From the NCBI GenBank assembly GCA_963752745.1, contig CAVWAK010000029.1:92974-156973 (forward strand): a DNA stretch of 64,000 bases, given 5' to 3'. Made by a program: the position numbers and the translations under genes. This stretch comes from Thiogranum sp963752745 (lineage in GTDB: Bacteria; Pseudomonadota; Gammaproteobacteria; DSM-19610). Shown here in pieces: positions 8,916 through 18,706 of this stretch. The notes under the pieces were generated by a model. That model worked only from the letters and a program-made list of their open reading frames with translations, had not been told where the DNA came from and did no database searches. Position 1 is the first letter of the stretch; each line of letters begins with the position of its first letter.

Positions 8916-9590
8916 ATGACCGTAAAACAAGCCACCCCATCCGCCCTGCTGCTCACTGCGCCCGGCTGCCCGCACTGTCCCGGCATGAAACGCGTGCTGG
9001 ATGAGCTATTAAAAGAGGGCCTGATCGGTGAACTCGAAACCGTGGATATCGCCCAACAGCCGCAACAAGCCGAAGCACTCGGGGTGCGCTCGGTTCCATG
9101 GCTAAAACTCGGTGAATTTGAGCTTGAAGGCCTGCATTCAGTGGGGGAACTACGCAGCTGGGCTCAGCACGCCGCCACGCCAGAGGGATTGGGTGTATTT
9201 TTTACCGAACAACTCAAGTCGGGACGACTGCCCAAAGTTATGAGTATGGTCCGGCATCATCCGGAACAACTTGATGCATTGCTACAACTCGTGGCCGACA
9301 CAGGGACTGAACTAACCGTACGTATAGGAATCAGCGCTGTGGTCGAAGACCTGGCCGGCAGCGATACGCTGCTGGAATACCTGCCGGTACTGGAAACACT
9401 GGGCACACACCCTGATCCACGCGTGCGCGCCGATGCCTGTCATTTCCTCACCACCACCAACAGCGAAAAGGCGATTTCTCCACTGGAGAAACTGACCACG
9501 GACAGCGACCCCTCAGTCCGTGACGTGGCAATTGATAGTCTGGAAGAACTAAAGCAAGAACTACAGCGTCAAACGTCCGGGTTTCCATAA
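8916..9590 (+). CDS. Thioredoxin-fold domain fused to HEAT repeats
   Basis: A 224-residue fusion. Residues about 8-85 form a thioredoxin/glutaredoxin fold with the redox motif C-P-H-C (TAPGCPHCPGM, near 17-20) and a cis-proline loop (SVPWLKLG). Residues about 115-215 form helical pairs that match HEAT-like repeats (PRVRADACHFL, PSVRDVAIDSL), which usually bind other proteins. There is no signal peptide, so it is cytoplasmic. It is divergent from msrA across only 40 bases, so the two probably share a promoter region. A CPHC site is DsbA-like and more oxidising than thioredoxin's CGPC. The partner protein is unknown. Confidence 0.8.
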   Translation: MTVKQATPSALLLTAPGCPHCPGMKRVLDELLKEGLIGELETVDIAQQPQQAEALGVRSVPWLKLGEFELEGLHSVGELRSWAQHAATPEGLGVFFTEQLKSGRLPKVMSMVRHHPEQLDALLQLVADTGTELTVRIGISAVVEDLAGSDTLLEYLPVLETLGTHPDPRVRADACHFLTTTNSEKAISPLEKLTTDSDPSVRDVAIDSLEELKQELQRQTSGFP

Positions 9591-9593
9591 CCA

Positions 9594-9617
9594 CCAGGCA
9601 GTAAAGGCTTTGCCTGG
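9594..9617. terminator. Possible weak terminator hairpin between convergent genes
   Basis: CCAGGCA at 9594-9600 pairs with TGCCTGG at 9611-9617. It sits between the convergent ends of the thioredoxin-HEAT gene and nosL. No clear T-run follows on either strand, so its function as a terminator is uncertain. Confidence 0.3.
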
Positions 9618-9662
9618 CTCGCGCAATAAATCCAAATCAGTTGTACCCCGGATGTTCTGTAA

Positions 9663-10166
9663 CTATTCAGGCGTTTCAATCAGGCTATCGTGCGGAATTC
9701 TATCGAATACAAATACCCCGCCGCCATGTTTCTGCATGAACAGCTCTGCGCGCTCCCGGTCGGCGAACGGCACCACTTCCGGCACCTGCATGCCACCGAC
9801 GCGGTCACTGCCGACCACGTAGAATGCCAGACGGGCCTCAACCCATGTGCCGGGTTCAGGCTGATCCCAGCTGGCACGCCCTGCATCGGTGACATATATC
9901 GCTGCAATGTTCTTCGCTTCACCCGGCAATATGGTAAACGCTATAGTATCGCGCACCGAGGTAAACCATAGCGGCTGTTGCCGATCGGCCAGGAATATCT
10001 GTCCTTTGGGACCATTGTGATCCAGAACCGTCATCTGGCAGAAATAGCCGACGGCATCCCGGGTAAGTTCGTGTGGCGCCGGAACATCTACTGGCTGGTT
10101 GTCACTACATGCCCAGGTCAGGAAAGTAAAAAGCACAACCAGGGCCTGGCGGGAAAGACACCGCAT
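9663..10166 (-). CDS. nosL: NosL copper lipoprotein
   Basis: A 167-residue outer- or inner-membrane-anchored lipoprotein. A signal peptide ends in a lipobox-like LTWAC (lipidated Cys20), and CQM at 43-45 is the C-x-M copper-binding motif of NosL. NosL delivers Cu(I) for assembly of the CuZ centre of nitrous oxide reductase. It is the last gene of the nos operon; its ATG directly abuts the nosY stop codon, which implies translational coupling. It is intact, unlike nosZ, nosD and nosF. Confidence 0.9.
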   Translation of the reverse strand: MRCLSRQALVVLFTFLTWACSDNQPVDVPAPHELTRDAVGYFCQMTVLDHNGPKGQIFLADRQQPLWFTSVRDTIAFTILPGEAKNIAAIYVTDAGRASWDQPEPGTWVEARLAFYVVGSDRVGGMQVPEVVPFADRERAELFMQKHGGGVFVFDRIPHDSLIETPE

Positions 10167-10994
10167 TTACAGCTCCCGCCGATGGAATACCGCCATGGTC
10201 GCAGCCAATGGAAGCACGATCCACGTCACCATGAGCCCCAGCAGCAGAGGGACGCCAAACCCGGCTCGGGCAGCGACACCGGCAATACCGGCCGCCTGCC
10301 CCACGGCGTCAAAAGCAGTCAGGTTCAATAACCGGTAGGTATCGGCCGGGCTGACAAGCATCAATGTAGAAAACAAGGTCTGACCCATCCGCTGTTCATG
10401 GTCTGCGAGCAGCAGGCCAAGCAGGGCAAGGTCGTACAACACCACAAAAATCAACCACAACACGACAGCAGCACCGGCAGCCGTACTACGTTCACGCACC
10501 AGCACGCTCACCAGGTAGCCAAGCCCGATAAATACTGCACCGAGCAGTAGCGAACTGCCCATCATGGCGACATAGGCCTGCCAGCCCTCGACCCCATTGT
10601 CTGTGAATAACACCGTAATTCCCGCGGCGCCGCCATAGCCAACAGCAATCGCTGTAGACAGAATCATCATATGACCCAAAAACTTGCCCATGACAACTTG
10701 CCAGCGCGCCACCGGATAAGTCAGCAGCAACAACATGGTGCCGCGCTCAAACTCACCGACCAGAGCGTCGAATGACAGCAACAATGCAATCAGCGGCAAC
10801 AGGTAAACGCTCAGGCTGGTGAGACTGACGACACTGACATCCAGCGCTCCCGCGCGAATCGTGCCGGCAGGAGCAGATCCCACCAGCAATAAAGCAAGTG
10901 CCGTAGTGCCCAGTAGAATTATGGCAGCGGCTACCCAGCGGTTACGCAGACCGTCGAGGAATTCATTCACTGCCAGTATCCCTATCGCTTTCAC
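10167..10994 (-). CDS. nosY: NosY, ABC transporter permease for NosZ maturation
   Basis: A 275-residue integral membrane protein with about six hydrophobic segments. It resembles the ABC-2 type permease NosY (DALVGEFERGTMLLLLTYPV and SVLVRERSTAAGAAVVLW are typical blocks). NosY pairs with the NosF ATPase and NosD to provide sulfur or copper for CuZ assembly of nitrous oxide reductase. It overlaps the end of nosF by one base (10994) and abuts nosL. No frameshift is seen. Confidence 0.9.
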   Translation of the reverse strand: MKAIGILAVNEFLDGLRNRWVAAAIILLGTTALALLLVGSAPAGTIRAGALDVSVVSLTSLSVYLLPLIALLLSFDALVGEFERGTMLLLLTYPVARWQVVMGKFLGHMMILSTAIAVGYGGAAGITVLFTDNGVEGWQAYVAMMGSSLLLGAVFIGLGYLVSVLVRERSTAAGAAVVLWLIFVVLYDLALLGLLLADHEQRMGQTLFSTLMLVSPADTYRLLNLTAFDAVGQAAGIAGVAARAGFGVPLLLGLMVTWIVLPLAATMAVFHRREL

Positions 10995-11927
10995 TATGGC
11001 TGCGCCTGTTCCATGTAATGATTGTAGATTTCGTCCAGCCGGGGCGGCACCACATCCATGTCTTCAATAACATCACCGAGGCTGGCGATATGCCGGAACA
11101 ACACCATCTTGGAAGCCCCCAGGCAGGACAGGTTGATGCCATGATCATTGACTCTTTGTACTTCACCCATGTGTGCAACCTGTTCGGCCACTTCGGCTGA
11201 CTGGCCCGCTGTCACCCTGAGCCGGACCACTACCGGCAGACCGGCCTGTCGGGACAGTTCGGCCAGTGTTCCGCAAGCCACAATGGAACCGCATTTCATG
11301 ATTGCGATTCTATCGGCGCGTGCCTCGACTTCGTTCAGCGAATGGGACGAGGTCAGCGAGGTGGTGCCCGACAGACTGAGTGTGTCGATCAAATCGTAGA
11401 ACTGTCTGCGTAGCGAAGGATCCAGGCCGCTGGTCGGTTCATCAAGAAACAGCAACCGTGGCTTGCCCAGCATGGCCTGGGCAAGACCAAGCCGCTGGCG
11501 CATACCCTTCGAATACGTGCTTACCCGCCGGTCGGCTGCCTGCTCCAGGCCAACTTGCGCCATAATGGAATGGCATTCTGCCTGGTCAACACCCTTAAGC
11601 CTGGCATAGAACGCCAGCACTTCCCTGCCTTTCATTGCACTGTGAAAAGCCACGCTTTCCGGTAGATAACCTATTTCACGGCGCTGCGAAGCGGCGACCG
11701 ATAAAGGGTTGTTGCCGAGCACGCGCACCTGTCCCGCACCGGGGTGCGTAAGACCAAGCATCAGCTTCATCAGGGTCGTCTTGCCGGCACCGTTATGACC
11801 GATAAGCACCATGTGCTCGCCGCTACGGACAGCAAGGTCGACATCATTGCACCACGGTCTTGTCACCGTAACGCTTGACTACACCAGTGACCTCAATGGC
11901 CTTGTCCACTGCTACCTCGTCAGCCAT
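10994..11927 (-). CDS. nosF: NosF ABC ATPase (one frameshift near 11849)
   Basis: ABC transporter ATPase of the NosDFY maturation system. Walker A is GHNGAGKTT, the signature is TYSKGMRQRLGLAQAM, and Walker B is LLFLDEPTSGLDP. The 290-residue main reading frame lacks the usual N-terminus. That N-terminus lies upstream in another frame from an ATG at 11927 (MADEVAVDKAIEVTGVVKRY). Removing one base near 11849 joins the two frames and gives about 310 residues, the expected size. With the upstream ATG, nosF overlaps the nosD stop by 16 bases. Sequence error is more likely than true decay because the rest of the frame is clean. Confidence 0.88.
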
Positions 11928-13212
11928 CGGAAAGTCACCTGCTGTGGTGGCTCACTCATTAACGGAGCACTGTCCATCACCCCGCCCGGGTGCAGCGAAG
12001 GAAACTCGGACTGCGCCCATCTGAGCATCTGCACAGCCGGGCTGTTAAGCAGCAGTTTCGCCATCGGGTGACGCCAGACAATCTGGTCAACAAGGTCATT
12101 CGGACGATAAGGCTGGTCTGCAATACCGTCGTTATCGAGATCAAATGCCGGGTTATCGCTCCAGTAGTTACCGCGCCCGTCCACAGACCACTCGATATAC
12201 CGGGTGCCAACATATTTCACCTGCGTGCGATTATTCACAAACGCATTACCGTAGATCTGGTTACGCTCGGACCCGGCAGTAAAGTGAATGCCGATCTGGC
12301 AGTCGGAGAATTTGTTAGCGTTAATGCGATTGATATTGGCGTTATAGATAAAAACGCATTTCTCCGCTCCGCCCGTGATCCTGTTACCGCTAAATTCCGA
12401 GTTATTGGCATAGTTCAGAAACAGACCGCGATCACGGTCACTATTGGACACATTATTAACAACCTTAAGTCGGTCCGAGTACATCAGCGCATAACCAACA
12501 TGATTACCGGTCGACAGGTTGTTACTGACCTCACTGTCATTGGTATACATGTAATGAATGGCAAAGCGCACATCCTGCAGGCGGTTGCCACGAAAAACAT
12601 TGTTGCGGCTGGTGGTCACAAAGATACCATCACGACCGTAACGGATATCATTGTCCTCGACCACTGAACCGGGAGTATTCCAGAGCTGAATACCGTTGCC
12701 ACGATCATTCACATGCGGATCAGTACTTCCAACAATTATATTGCGCCGCACGACGGCATTATCCGGGCCCTTGAGATACACGCCGATCAGGTTATTTTGT
12801 AACCGATTACCATCGATCAGGGCACGATCCGCATCGACTGTAACAAAAATCCCGCTGTCTTCGGTCGCCAGACTGGTGCCTGAATTTTGCACTGTCACAC
12901 CGCGCACGACGACATCCGGTGCCGCCACGGTAATCACCCGGCCCACACCCTCGCCATCAATAATACTTGAAGCCCTGCCCAGCAACTCCAGTGGTCGGTC
13001 GATAACAATTGCCCCGACATACACGCCATCCTGAAGCAACAGGCGGTCGCCGGGCTCGGCCTGGTCGATGGCACTGTTGCAGCGATCCTGCACCCGGCAT
13101 CACCGTCCGGTCTTCTGCCGAGAACCGGCGGAGACAGGCAGGCAAACAGTAACAGCAAAAACCCGCCGGTCAGATTGACCGACGGGTTCCGGTACTTCAG
13201 ATGACAGAGCAA
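11912..13212 (-). CDS. nosD: NosD periplasmic right-handed beta-helix protein (two frameshifts at N-terminus)
   Basis: NosD is the periplasmic copper-site maturation factor for nitrous oxide reductase. The intact 393-residue frame (to 13093) is a right-handed beta-helix of repeated N/D/G-rich turns (CASH/NosD repeats such as NNVFRGNRL and NDSEVSNNL). Its signal peptide (FLLLLFACLSPPVL) and the first mature segment (EDRTVMPGAGSLQ) sit in two other frames. Extra bases near 13113-13120 and at about 13073 would unite all three into about 432 residues, the normal family length. The earliest start in the first frame is a TTG at 13212, 12 bases after the nosZ stop; an in-frame stop just upstream excludes longer starts. 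Confidence 0.85.
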
Positions 13213-13224
13213 AACGCTAATAGC

Positions 13225-15144
13225 CTATGCCGGTTCCACCAGCATGCGGCCACGCATTTCCATATGCAGCGCATGACAGAACCACTGGCAGTAGAACCAG
13301 TGCACGCCCGGGCGATCCGCCTTGAAGGTCACCGATGAGGTGGCCTGCGGCCCGATCTCCATGGCGATGCCGTAGTTGGCCAGCGTGAAGCCGTGTGTCA
13401 GGTCGTCGATCTGGTCATTGTTACTGACGTAGACCGTGACCTCGTCACCCTGCTTCACGGTGAACTTCTCCATACTGAAGCTGGGCGCTATCGACCACAT
13501 GTAGACACGCACCTTGTTACCGTCCCGGATCACCTTGGAGTCCGTATACAGCGTCACGCCGTCCTTCTTCGCCTGGGCGGTTGCGTCGGCCCACATCGGG
13601 TCATCCTTTTTCCACACCGATCGCGGGTTGACGATATCGGTACGCACAATGATGCAGTCGTGCGGTTCGGCAAAGGTCGGGCCATCGTGCACGATCTTCA
13701 TCTTGTCACCGGTAATATCGATCAGCTGCTCGTTCTCCGGCTTCAGCGGACCAACATTGATGAAACGGTCCTTGGAGAACTTGTTGAGCGACACCAGCCA
13801 TTTGCCGTCGGCTTCCTTGGTCTCGCCCATGGAGGTGTGATTGTGCCCGGGCTGATATTGCACATCGATTTTTTCGAGGATCGGGTCGACCTCCTTGCCA
13901 GCTGTACGCGTCAACCGCCTTCTGGATATTCCATTTCACAGCCTGGCTGTCGAGGAACAGCGTGGTAAAGGCGTTGCCCTTGCCATCAAAGGCGGTGTGC
14001 AACGGCCCGAGGCCCAGCTCCGGCTCGGCGGCCACCACATCACGCGGCTTGATCTTGTCATTAAAGAGATCAGGCAGACGGCGCACGTCCAGAACGCTGA
14101 CGGTCGGCGACAGCTTGCCGTTGATGACGACATACTTGACCATCAGGCGCGGTGTTACAGCCGTGCGGACTGTTGGAAATCGGAATGTAGCGGGTATATT
14201 TAGATCCCTTGCGGCCGTCGATCACCGGTACACCGTTGATCTTCTTGAAGTCACCATTCTTCACCGCGGCCTCGATACGCTTGATATCGAACACCACCAC
14301 CCAGTCCTGCTCGCTGGCGGTCATCTCCGCAAGCGTCACACCTTCCTCGCTGTTGTAACAGGTCGAGAACGCGTACAGGCCCTGGTAGTCGGCATCACAG
14401 TTATCCAGATTGCCGTCAACCATGACCTGCCAGGCCACCTTCATTGCGTCGCCATCGACTGCGCGTGAATATCGCGTGATATTTTTCCGGCTCATCCAGA
14501 ATACTGCCGTCGTTCGGCACCGGCACCCGGTGTTCACCATTGGCAAAAACATAACCGGTACGCGGATACTTCTGGGGACGCAGACCATGAATATCCGAGG
14601 CATTCGGGATTTCAATAATCTTGTCGCATTTCATGACATCGCAGCGTACACGAGCGACACGCGTATTGGCCTTGTCGTTCATGAACAGGTAACGACCGTC
14701 ATAGGTGCCATCGGTGAACGACATATGCGGATGGTGCAGATCACCGTTCGTCCAGACGCCGCCCCGGCTTTCCAGGAACTTCTTCGTCTCCGGCAACAGC
14801 CCGTCGGTAAGGATCTTGCGGCTTTCGTTGGTATCGCCCCAGCCGGTGGCGCTGCAGCGGTTGAACACCGGCACACGCATCAGTTCGCGCATGGAGGGCA
14901 CACCCATGATACGCAGCTCGCCGGCCTGGCCACTACTCCAGAAGCCGTAGTAGTCGTCCAGGTCGCCGGGGCCCACATCAGCCTTGCCGCTGCCAGCAGC
15001 CTCTGCTGTGTCAGGATACAACATGGAGCCGCCAACCAACCCGGCTGCGCCACCTGCTCCGGCCAGTGCTGCCAGCTTGGCAGAACCACCCAGAAGCTCC
15101 CTGCGGGTAATACCCACCTTTTCGTTCTCATCTTTTGACATCAT
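13225..15144 (-). CDS. nosZ: Nitrous oxide reductase NosZ, clade I (three frameshifts)
   Basis: Periplasmic copper enzyme that reduces N2O to N2. It begins with a Tat signal (TRRELLGG), typical of clade I. Four overlapping frames together cover the whole protein: CuZ histidine regions (DLHHPHMSFTDGTYDGRY, NSPHGCNTAPDG, QPGHNHTSMGE, EPHDCIIV) and the C-terminal CuA site (HWFYCQWFCHALHMEM). Single extra bases near 14463, 14138 and 13900 explain the breaks; removal gives about 638 residues, the normal length. No internal stop or deletion is otherwise seen, so sequencing error is favoured. A good ribosome-binding site (GAGGAGAG) precedes the paired ATGs at 15144 and 15141. Confidence 0.92.
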
Positions 15145-15204
15145 TTCTCTCCTCTTGATAGTTCTGCTGTCGTTAAATATTTACCCTTGTCGGGCGCAAC
15201 AACG

Positions 15205-17514
15205 CTAACCCGGACTTTTGGAAACCTGGTCAGAAGCTGTATCAGTTACTGCATTTGTCTTTACTTTGCTTTTTATCTCTTCTACTTTCAGGGCGACTCC
15301 CGACTTGTCACCCTTTGAAATACTCGTTTGCCGTTCCCGCTTCAAGCGTTTCTGAATCAGTACCGGACAGACATGATTATCAGAATAGACCACCTGACAA
15401 TGCAGACAATACAGGCATTCGTTGGCATCGATATCCCCTTCCGGGTGGATGGCCTGAACCATGCATTCGTTGCCACAGCGCTGGCAAGGTGCGCCGCATT
15501 CCTTGTAGCGCTTGAGCCATTCAAACATCCGCAGCTTGCCAGGAATTGCCAGTGCCGCACCAAGCGGACACAGGTAACGACAATAGAAACGTTCGACAAA
15601 CAGGCCGGGCACCAGCACTGCGATGGCAAATACAACAAATGGCCAGTCACGGACAAATTTCAGGATAATCGCAGTCTTGAAGGGCTCAACTTCAGCCAGA
15701 CGCTCGGCCACACCAAGGGAGTGCAGGGAAAACCCGAACAACACCAGGAAGATCAGATATTTCAGCGCCCAAAGGCGCTCATGAAGCCCCCAGGGCAGAA
15801 TAAGCTGGGGAATTTTTACCACCTTCGCAAAACGGTTTAACAGTTCCTGCAGCGCGCCAAAGGGACACAACCATCCGCAATACGGCCCTCGACCCCAGAA
15901 TAGCAGTGCTGCCGCCACTGCTCCCCATTGAATAAAGATCAGCGGTTCCATAAGAAAGTAGCTCCAGTCAAAACCACTGACCAGGGCATTGAAGACCGCA
16001 AGGATATTGACCACCGACAGCTGTGCATTTGCGTACCAGCCGATACCGAAAAGTGTAAACATCAGGAAGCCAATGCGTACCACGTCTGTCAACCGGGGAC
16101 GCTTCACCAGCCAGTCCTGAAAGAAAAATATCAACGTCAACACACCAAGAGACGCCAGCAAAATCACGATCTCCGGAAGTTTGGCTACCCACATTTTATT
16201 CCACAAAGGTGCATCCGGCGCTTCAGCATCGAACCAGGACAACAATCCCTGCGCAGGAGGGGGCTCTGGTGCGATAAAAGACAGGTATTTTTCCGGCGGG
16301 TTGTACGCCAGATCAAACGTCAGAAACGCCTTTTTCGTCGCGCCCGTGGCACGCCCCACCAGCAGCTCCAGTTTCCAGGGTGCGGCGGGATCAAACCCCT
16401 GCCCTGGCGGCACCAGGAAAAGATCCACGTCCTTGAGGTCCGGTGCACCATCAGCTGCAATATGACGCAGGCGCTTGTGCTGAAAATCATGGAAGCGAAT
16501 CGAGGTATCACCCTGAACTATCTGGAACCGATCGAAAATACCGCCACGCACATAGCCCGACCCCTTGAAAGAATAGCGGCCGTCACCGGCAAGCAGGATT
16601 GCTTGTTGATCCGGTTCCAGGCGCTGAATCAGATTCCTGTATTCTGCATCTCCCAGCAAACTGCGTCCGATAGCAGGAATGGAAACCACCGCGGCATACA
16701 GTTCAATAAACGACTCATCGGGTTCACCCTGTTCAGGTCGGTTCGCTGCCAGCGAATCACCCGAGCTTTCAAATGCTGCGTTGACCTGTTCGAGGGTCAA
16801 CGCAAGCTGTTGTACCGAGCCATCGGCAAACAGTGTTTGCCAGTCCTGGACCTCATCAACCTCGGCATTGATCACCGCCCGCGGGCCACTTTGTATACGT
16901 TCCGGTGCCAGGCCGCCCAGATGATAGCTACGTGCCACCTTGATAGCGCTGCGCAAAATGGTGTCGTCCATCACCATGACGGTAACGGTGGCACCGGTCA
17001 CCACGTCAACCTTGTGGTCGCCAATTTCATTGCGTACCAGCGCACCAATATCCAGGCCAATATAGTCATCGAGTACAGCGACGATGCGTTTTTCCGGGAT
17101 GCCGATAAGAATGATCGGTTCGTGGTGCTCAACCAGCAACACCTTGCGGATCACGCCTTTGAGATCAATGGATACCAACTGGTGAATAGGCTTTCCGGAA
17201 TACCCGGTAGTGTTAATGTAGTCGCTGGTAAGGAACACGAAACCAAGCTGTTCAGTGCCGCTGAACGCCGGCGCCACCGGTGGATCACCTTCCGGACCGG
17301 CAATGCTGTCGGCCCCTGGAAATACAACCTGCGGGTCGATATCCGTCAAAAAGCGTGGCAACTCGGTAGCCATTACCAGGCTGCTTGCCAGCGACTGGAA
17401 CAGCAACATGCTCGCAAACAGTAGAAAAGTCGCGGCAGGACTACGCCTTTGCGTAGCCGCTACAAGACGTAGAAAGCGCAGCGCCTTGGCACTTCCATGC
17501 TCCAAACTATTCAC
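15205..17514 (-). CDS. nosR: NosR flavoprotein and iron-sulfur electron donor/regulator
   Basis: A 769-residue membrane flavo-iron-sulfur protein needed for nos expression and for electron flow to NosZ. An N-terminal hydrophobic segment leads into a periplasmic FMN-binding domain with a TGAT(V)T motif (covalent flavin threonine). Several transmembrane helices follow, with CGWLCPFG and CRYLCPLG (CX3CP motifs), and a C-terminal ferredoxin-like pair of [4Fe-4S] sites (CGAPCQRCGNEC and CLYCLHC). The frame is intact although the downstream nosZ, nosD and nosF are shifted. It is the first gene of the nos operon; an FNR/DNR box lies about 70 bases upstream. Confidence 0.94.
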   Translation of the reverse strand: MNSLEHGSAKALRFLRLVAATQRRSPAATFLLFASMLLFQSLASSLVMATELPRFLTDIDPQVVFPGADSIAGPEGDPPVAPAFSGTEQLGFVFLTSDYINTTGYSGKPIHQLVSIDLKGVIRKVLLVEHHEPIILIGIPEKRIVAVLDDYIGLDIGALVRNEIGDHKVDVVTGATVTVMVMDDTILRSAIKVARSYHLGGLAPERIQSGPRAVINAEVDEVQDWQTLFADGSVQQLALTLEQVNAAFESSGDSLAANRPEQGEPDESFIELYAAVVSIPAIGRSLLGDAEYRNLIQRLEPDQQAILLAGDGRYSFKGSGYVRGGIFDRFQIVQGDTSIRFHDFQHKRLRHIAADGAPDLKDVDLFLVPPGQGFDPAAPWKLELLVGRATGATKKAFLTFDLAYNPPEKYLSFIAPEPPPAQGLLSWFDAEAPDAPLWNKMWVAKLPEIVILLASLGVLTLIFFFQDWLVKRPRLTDVVRIGFLMFTLFGIGWYANAQLSVVNILAVFNALVSGFDWSYFLMEPLIFIQWGAVAAALLFWGRGPYCGWLCPFGALQELLNRFAKVVKIPQLILPWGLHERLWALKYLIFLVLFGFSLHSLGVAERLAEVEPFKTAIILKFVRDWPFVVFAIAVLVPGLFVERFYCRYLCPLGAALAIPGKLRMFEWLKRYKECGAPCQRCGNECMVQAIHPEGDIDANECLYCLHCQVVYSDNHVCPVLIQKRLKRERQTSISKGDKSGVALKVEEIKSKVKTNAVTDTASDQVSKSPG

Positions 17515-17582
17515 CTGATCTTTTTTGAGAGTATTATCCCGGGGTAGTGAGCGAGTATAGCCAATCCCCGGGAGAGTTCGAC

Positions 17583-17596
17583 TTGACTTGTATCAA
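17583..17596. promoter_or_regulatory. FNR/DNR-type operator between nosR and the diiron gene
   Basis: TTGACTTGTATCAA matches the FNR/DNR consensus TTGAT-N4-ATCAA with one mismatch. It lies 69 bases upstream of nosR (minus) and 56 bases upstream of the divergent diiron gene (plus), so one site could control both. Regulators of this family respond to oxygen (FNR) or NO (DNR/NNR). Confidence 0.75.
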
Positions 17597-17652
17597 GACA
17601 CCCGGGAAACCTTGTCAGGACCGTTTAACGTAATGTATGCGAAACTGTTGAC

Positions 17653-18591
17653 ATGCTGAATATCGATGTTCAAACGACCGGCGACCTGATGTCTATTGCG
17701 CTGTATGCGGAACACGAGGCCGTCCGGCGTTACATACGTCTGGCCGAGGCCATGCACAGCTACGGCAACCAGGAAGCCGCATCACTGTTCGAACGGATGG
17801 TCGAAGAAGAACGACAGCATGAGCACCTGATAGAGGAATGGGCAAACCTCGAAGGTATCCAGCTGCGCACTGATATCGGACCGATCAGGTGGGAAGATCC
17901 AGGAGTGCCGACCGATTATGACGGTGAGGCCATCGACCCGGCACACAGCACCCCCTACCGGGCGCTGGCCTTTGCAGTGCACAACGAGGAACGCGCCTTC
18001 CGCTTTTATGTTCACGTGGCCGCCACGGCGGATGATGAAACCGTGCGCGAGTATGCCGAAACGCTGGCGCAGGAGGAACTCGGCCATGCCGCCCTGCTAC
18101 GCTCAATGCGCCGGCGTGCCTGGCGAGCCGAGCGGGAAGCTGGCCACGACGAGCCGGACATCGAACCCTCTATCATTCACACGCTGGCTGACCTGCTAGC
18201 GGTCGCGGCCAGCGCAGAGCGCTGTCTTGAAGCCAATCTGACCGCCATCGCTGACAGCCGCCCGGAACTGAAAAAAGTCAGCGCCTTCACCCACGACATA
18301 CTGGTGGACACTGAAATCCGGCTGAATGCCGCGGGCAAACCGGGCAAGAATGTTGCCAGGGCCATTGAATCAATAGAGAACTACAAAAGAAAAACCACCT
18401 TAATGAGCAACGACCCGGACGCTTTGCAGCAACGCCTGCGCTCAGACAGTGATCGCTGCTTTGCGTTCTACGACACCGTGGTGACACACACCAAAGATGA
18501 AGCAGTCATGCTGGCAGCACAAAAACTGTCTGAGTCGATGCTGGAGCGCATCGGTATGCTGCAGCAAAGCCCCGTCCAGACCAAAGGCTGA
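17653..18591 (+). CDS. Rubrerythrin/ferritin-like diiron protein with a C-terminal helical domain
   Basis: A 312-residue soluble protein. Residues about 15-165 form a ferritin-like four-helix bundle with the diiron ligand pattern E-x6-Y (EHEAVRRYIRL), ExxH (EEERQHEHL), then a second pair in NEERAFRFY and EELGH. Rubrerythrin relatives detoxify peroxide or oxidise iron. The C-terminal region (about 170-312) is helical with no motif I recognise. It lacks the rubredoxin Cys4 domain. It is divergent from nosR and shares the FNR/DNR box at 17583, so it is probably induced with N2O reduction. Fold and metal site are well supported; the function is inferred. Confidence 0.75.
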   Translation: MLNIDVQTTGDLMSIALYAEHEAVRRYIRLAEAMHSYGNQEAASLFERMVEEERQHEHLIEEWANLEGIQLRTDIGPIRWEDPGVPTDYDGEAIDPAHSTPYRALAFAVHNEERAFRFYVHVAATADDETVREYAETLAQEELGHAALLRSMRRRAWRAEREAGHDEPDIEPSIIHTLADLLAVAASAERCLEANLTAIADSRPELKKVSAFTHDILVDTEIRLNAAGKPGKNVARAIESIENYKRKTTLMSNDPDALQQRLRSDSDRCFAFYDTVVTHTKDEAVMLAAQKLSESMLERIGMLQQSPVQTKG

Positions 18592-18623
18592 CCGGGCGCA
18601 CACCAGTCCCTGTTGGTGGCTTG

Positions 18624-18637
18624 TTGACCTGGATCAA
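18624..18637 (+). promoter_or_regulatory. FNR/DNR-type operator upstream of the DUF6455 gene
   Basis: TTGACCTGGATCAA matches TTGAT-N4-ATCAA with a single mismatch. It is 69 bases before the ATG of the DUF6455 gene. It is nearly the same half-site arrangement as the box in front of nosR, which suggests a shared regulon. Confidence 0.72.
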
Positions 18638-18706
18638 GGGTATACCCCTTTAAAAATGATTAAACTGGCCGATCTAGAATAGACAGCCATTGAATCCACG
18701 AGCCTG

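Noticed and set aside
9594..9617. Strong terminator between the thioredoxin-HEAT gene and nosL
   Set aside because: The stem is only 7 bases and lacks a T-run; kept only as a weak candidate.
15928..17424. 498-codon open frame opposite nosR
   Set aside because: It is antisense to the intact NosR frame, which has clear flavin and iron-sulfur motifs; the opposite reading has none.
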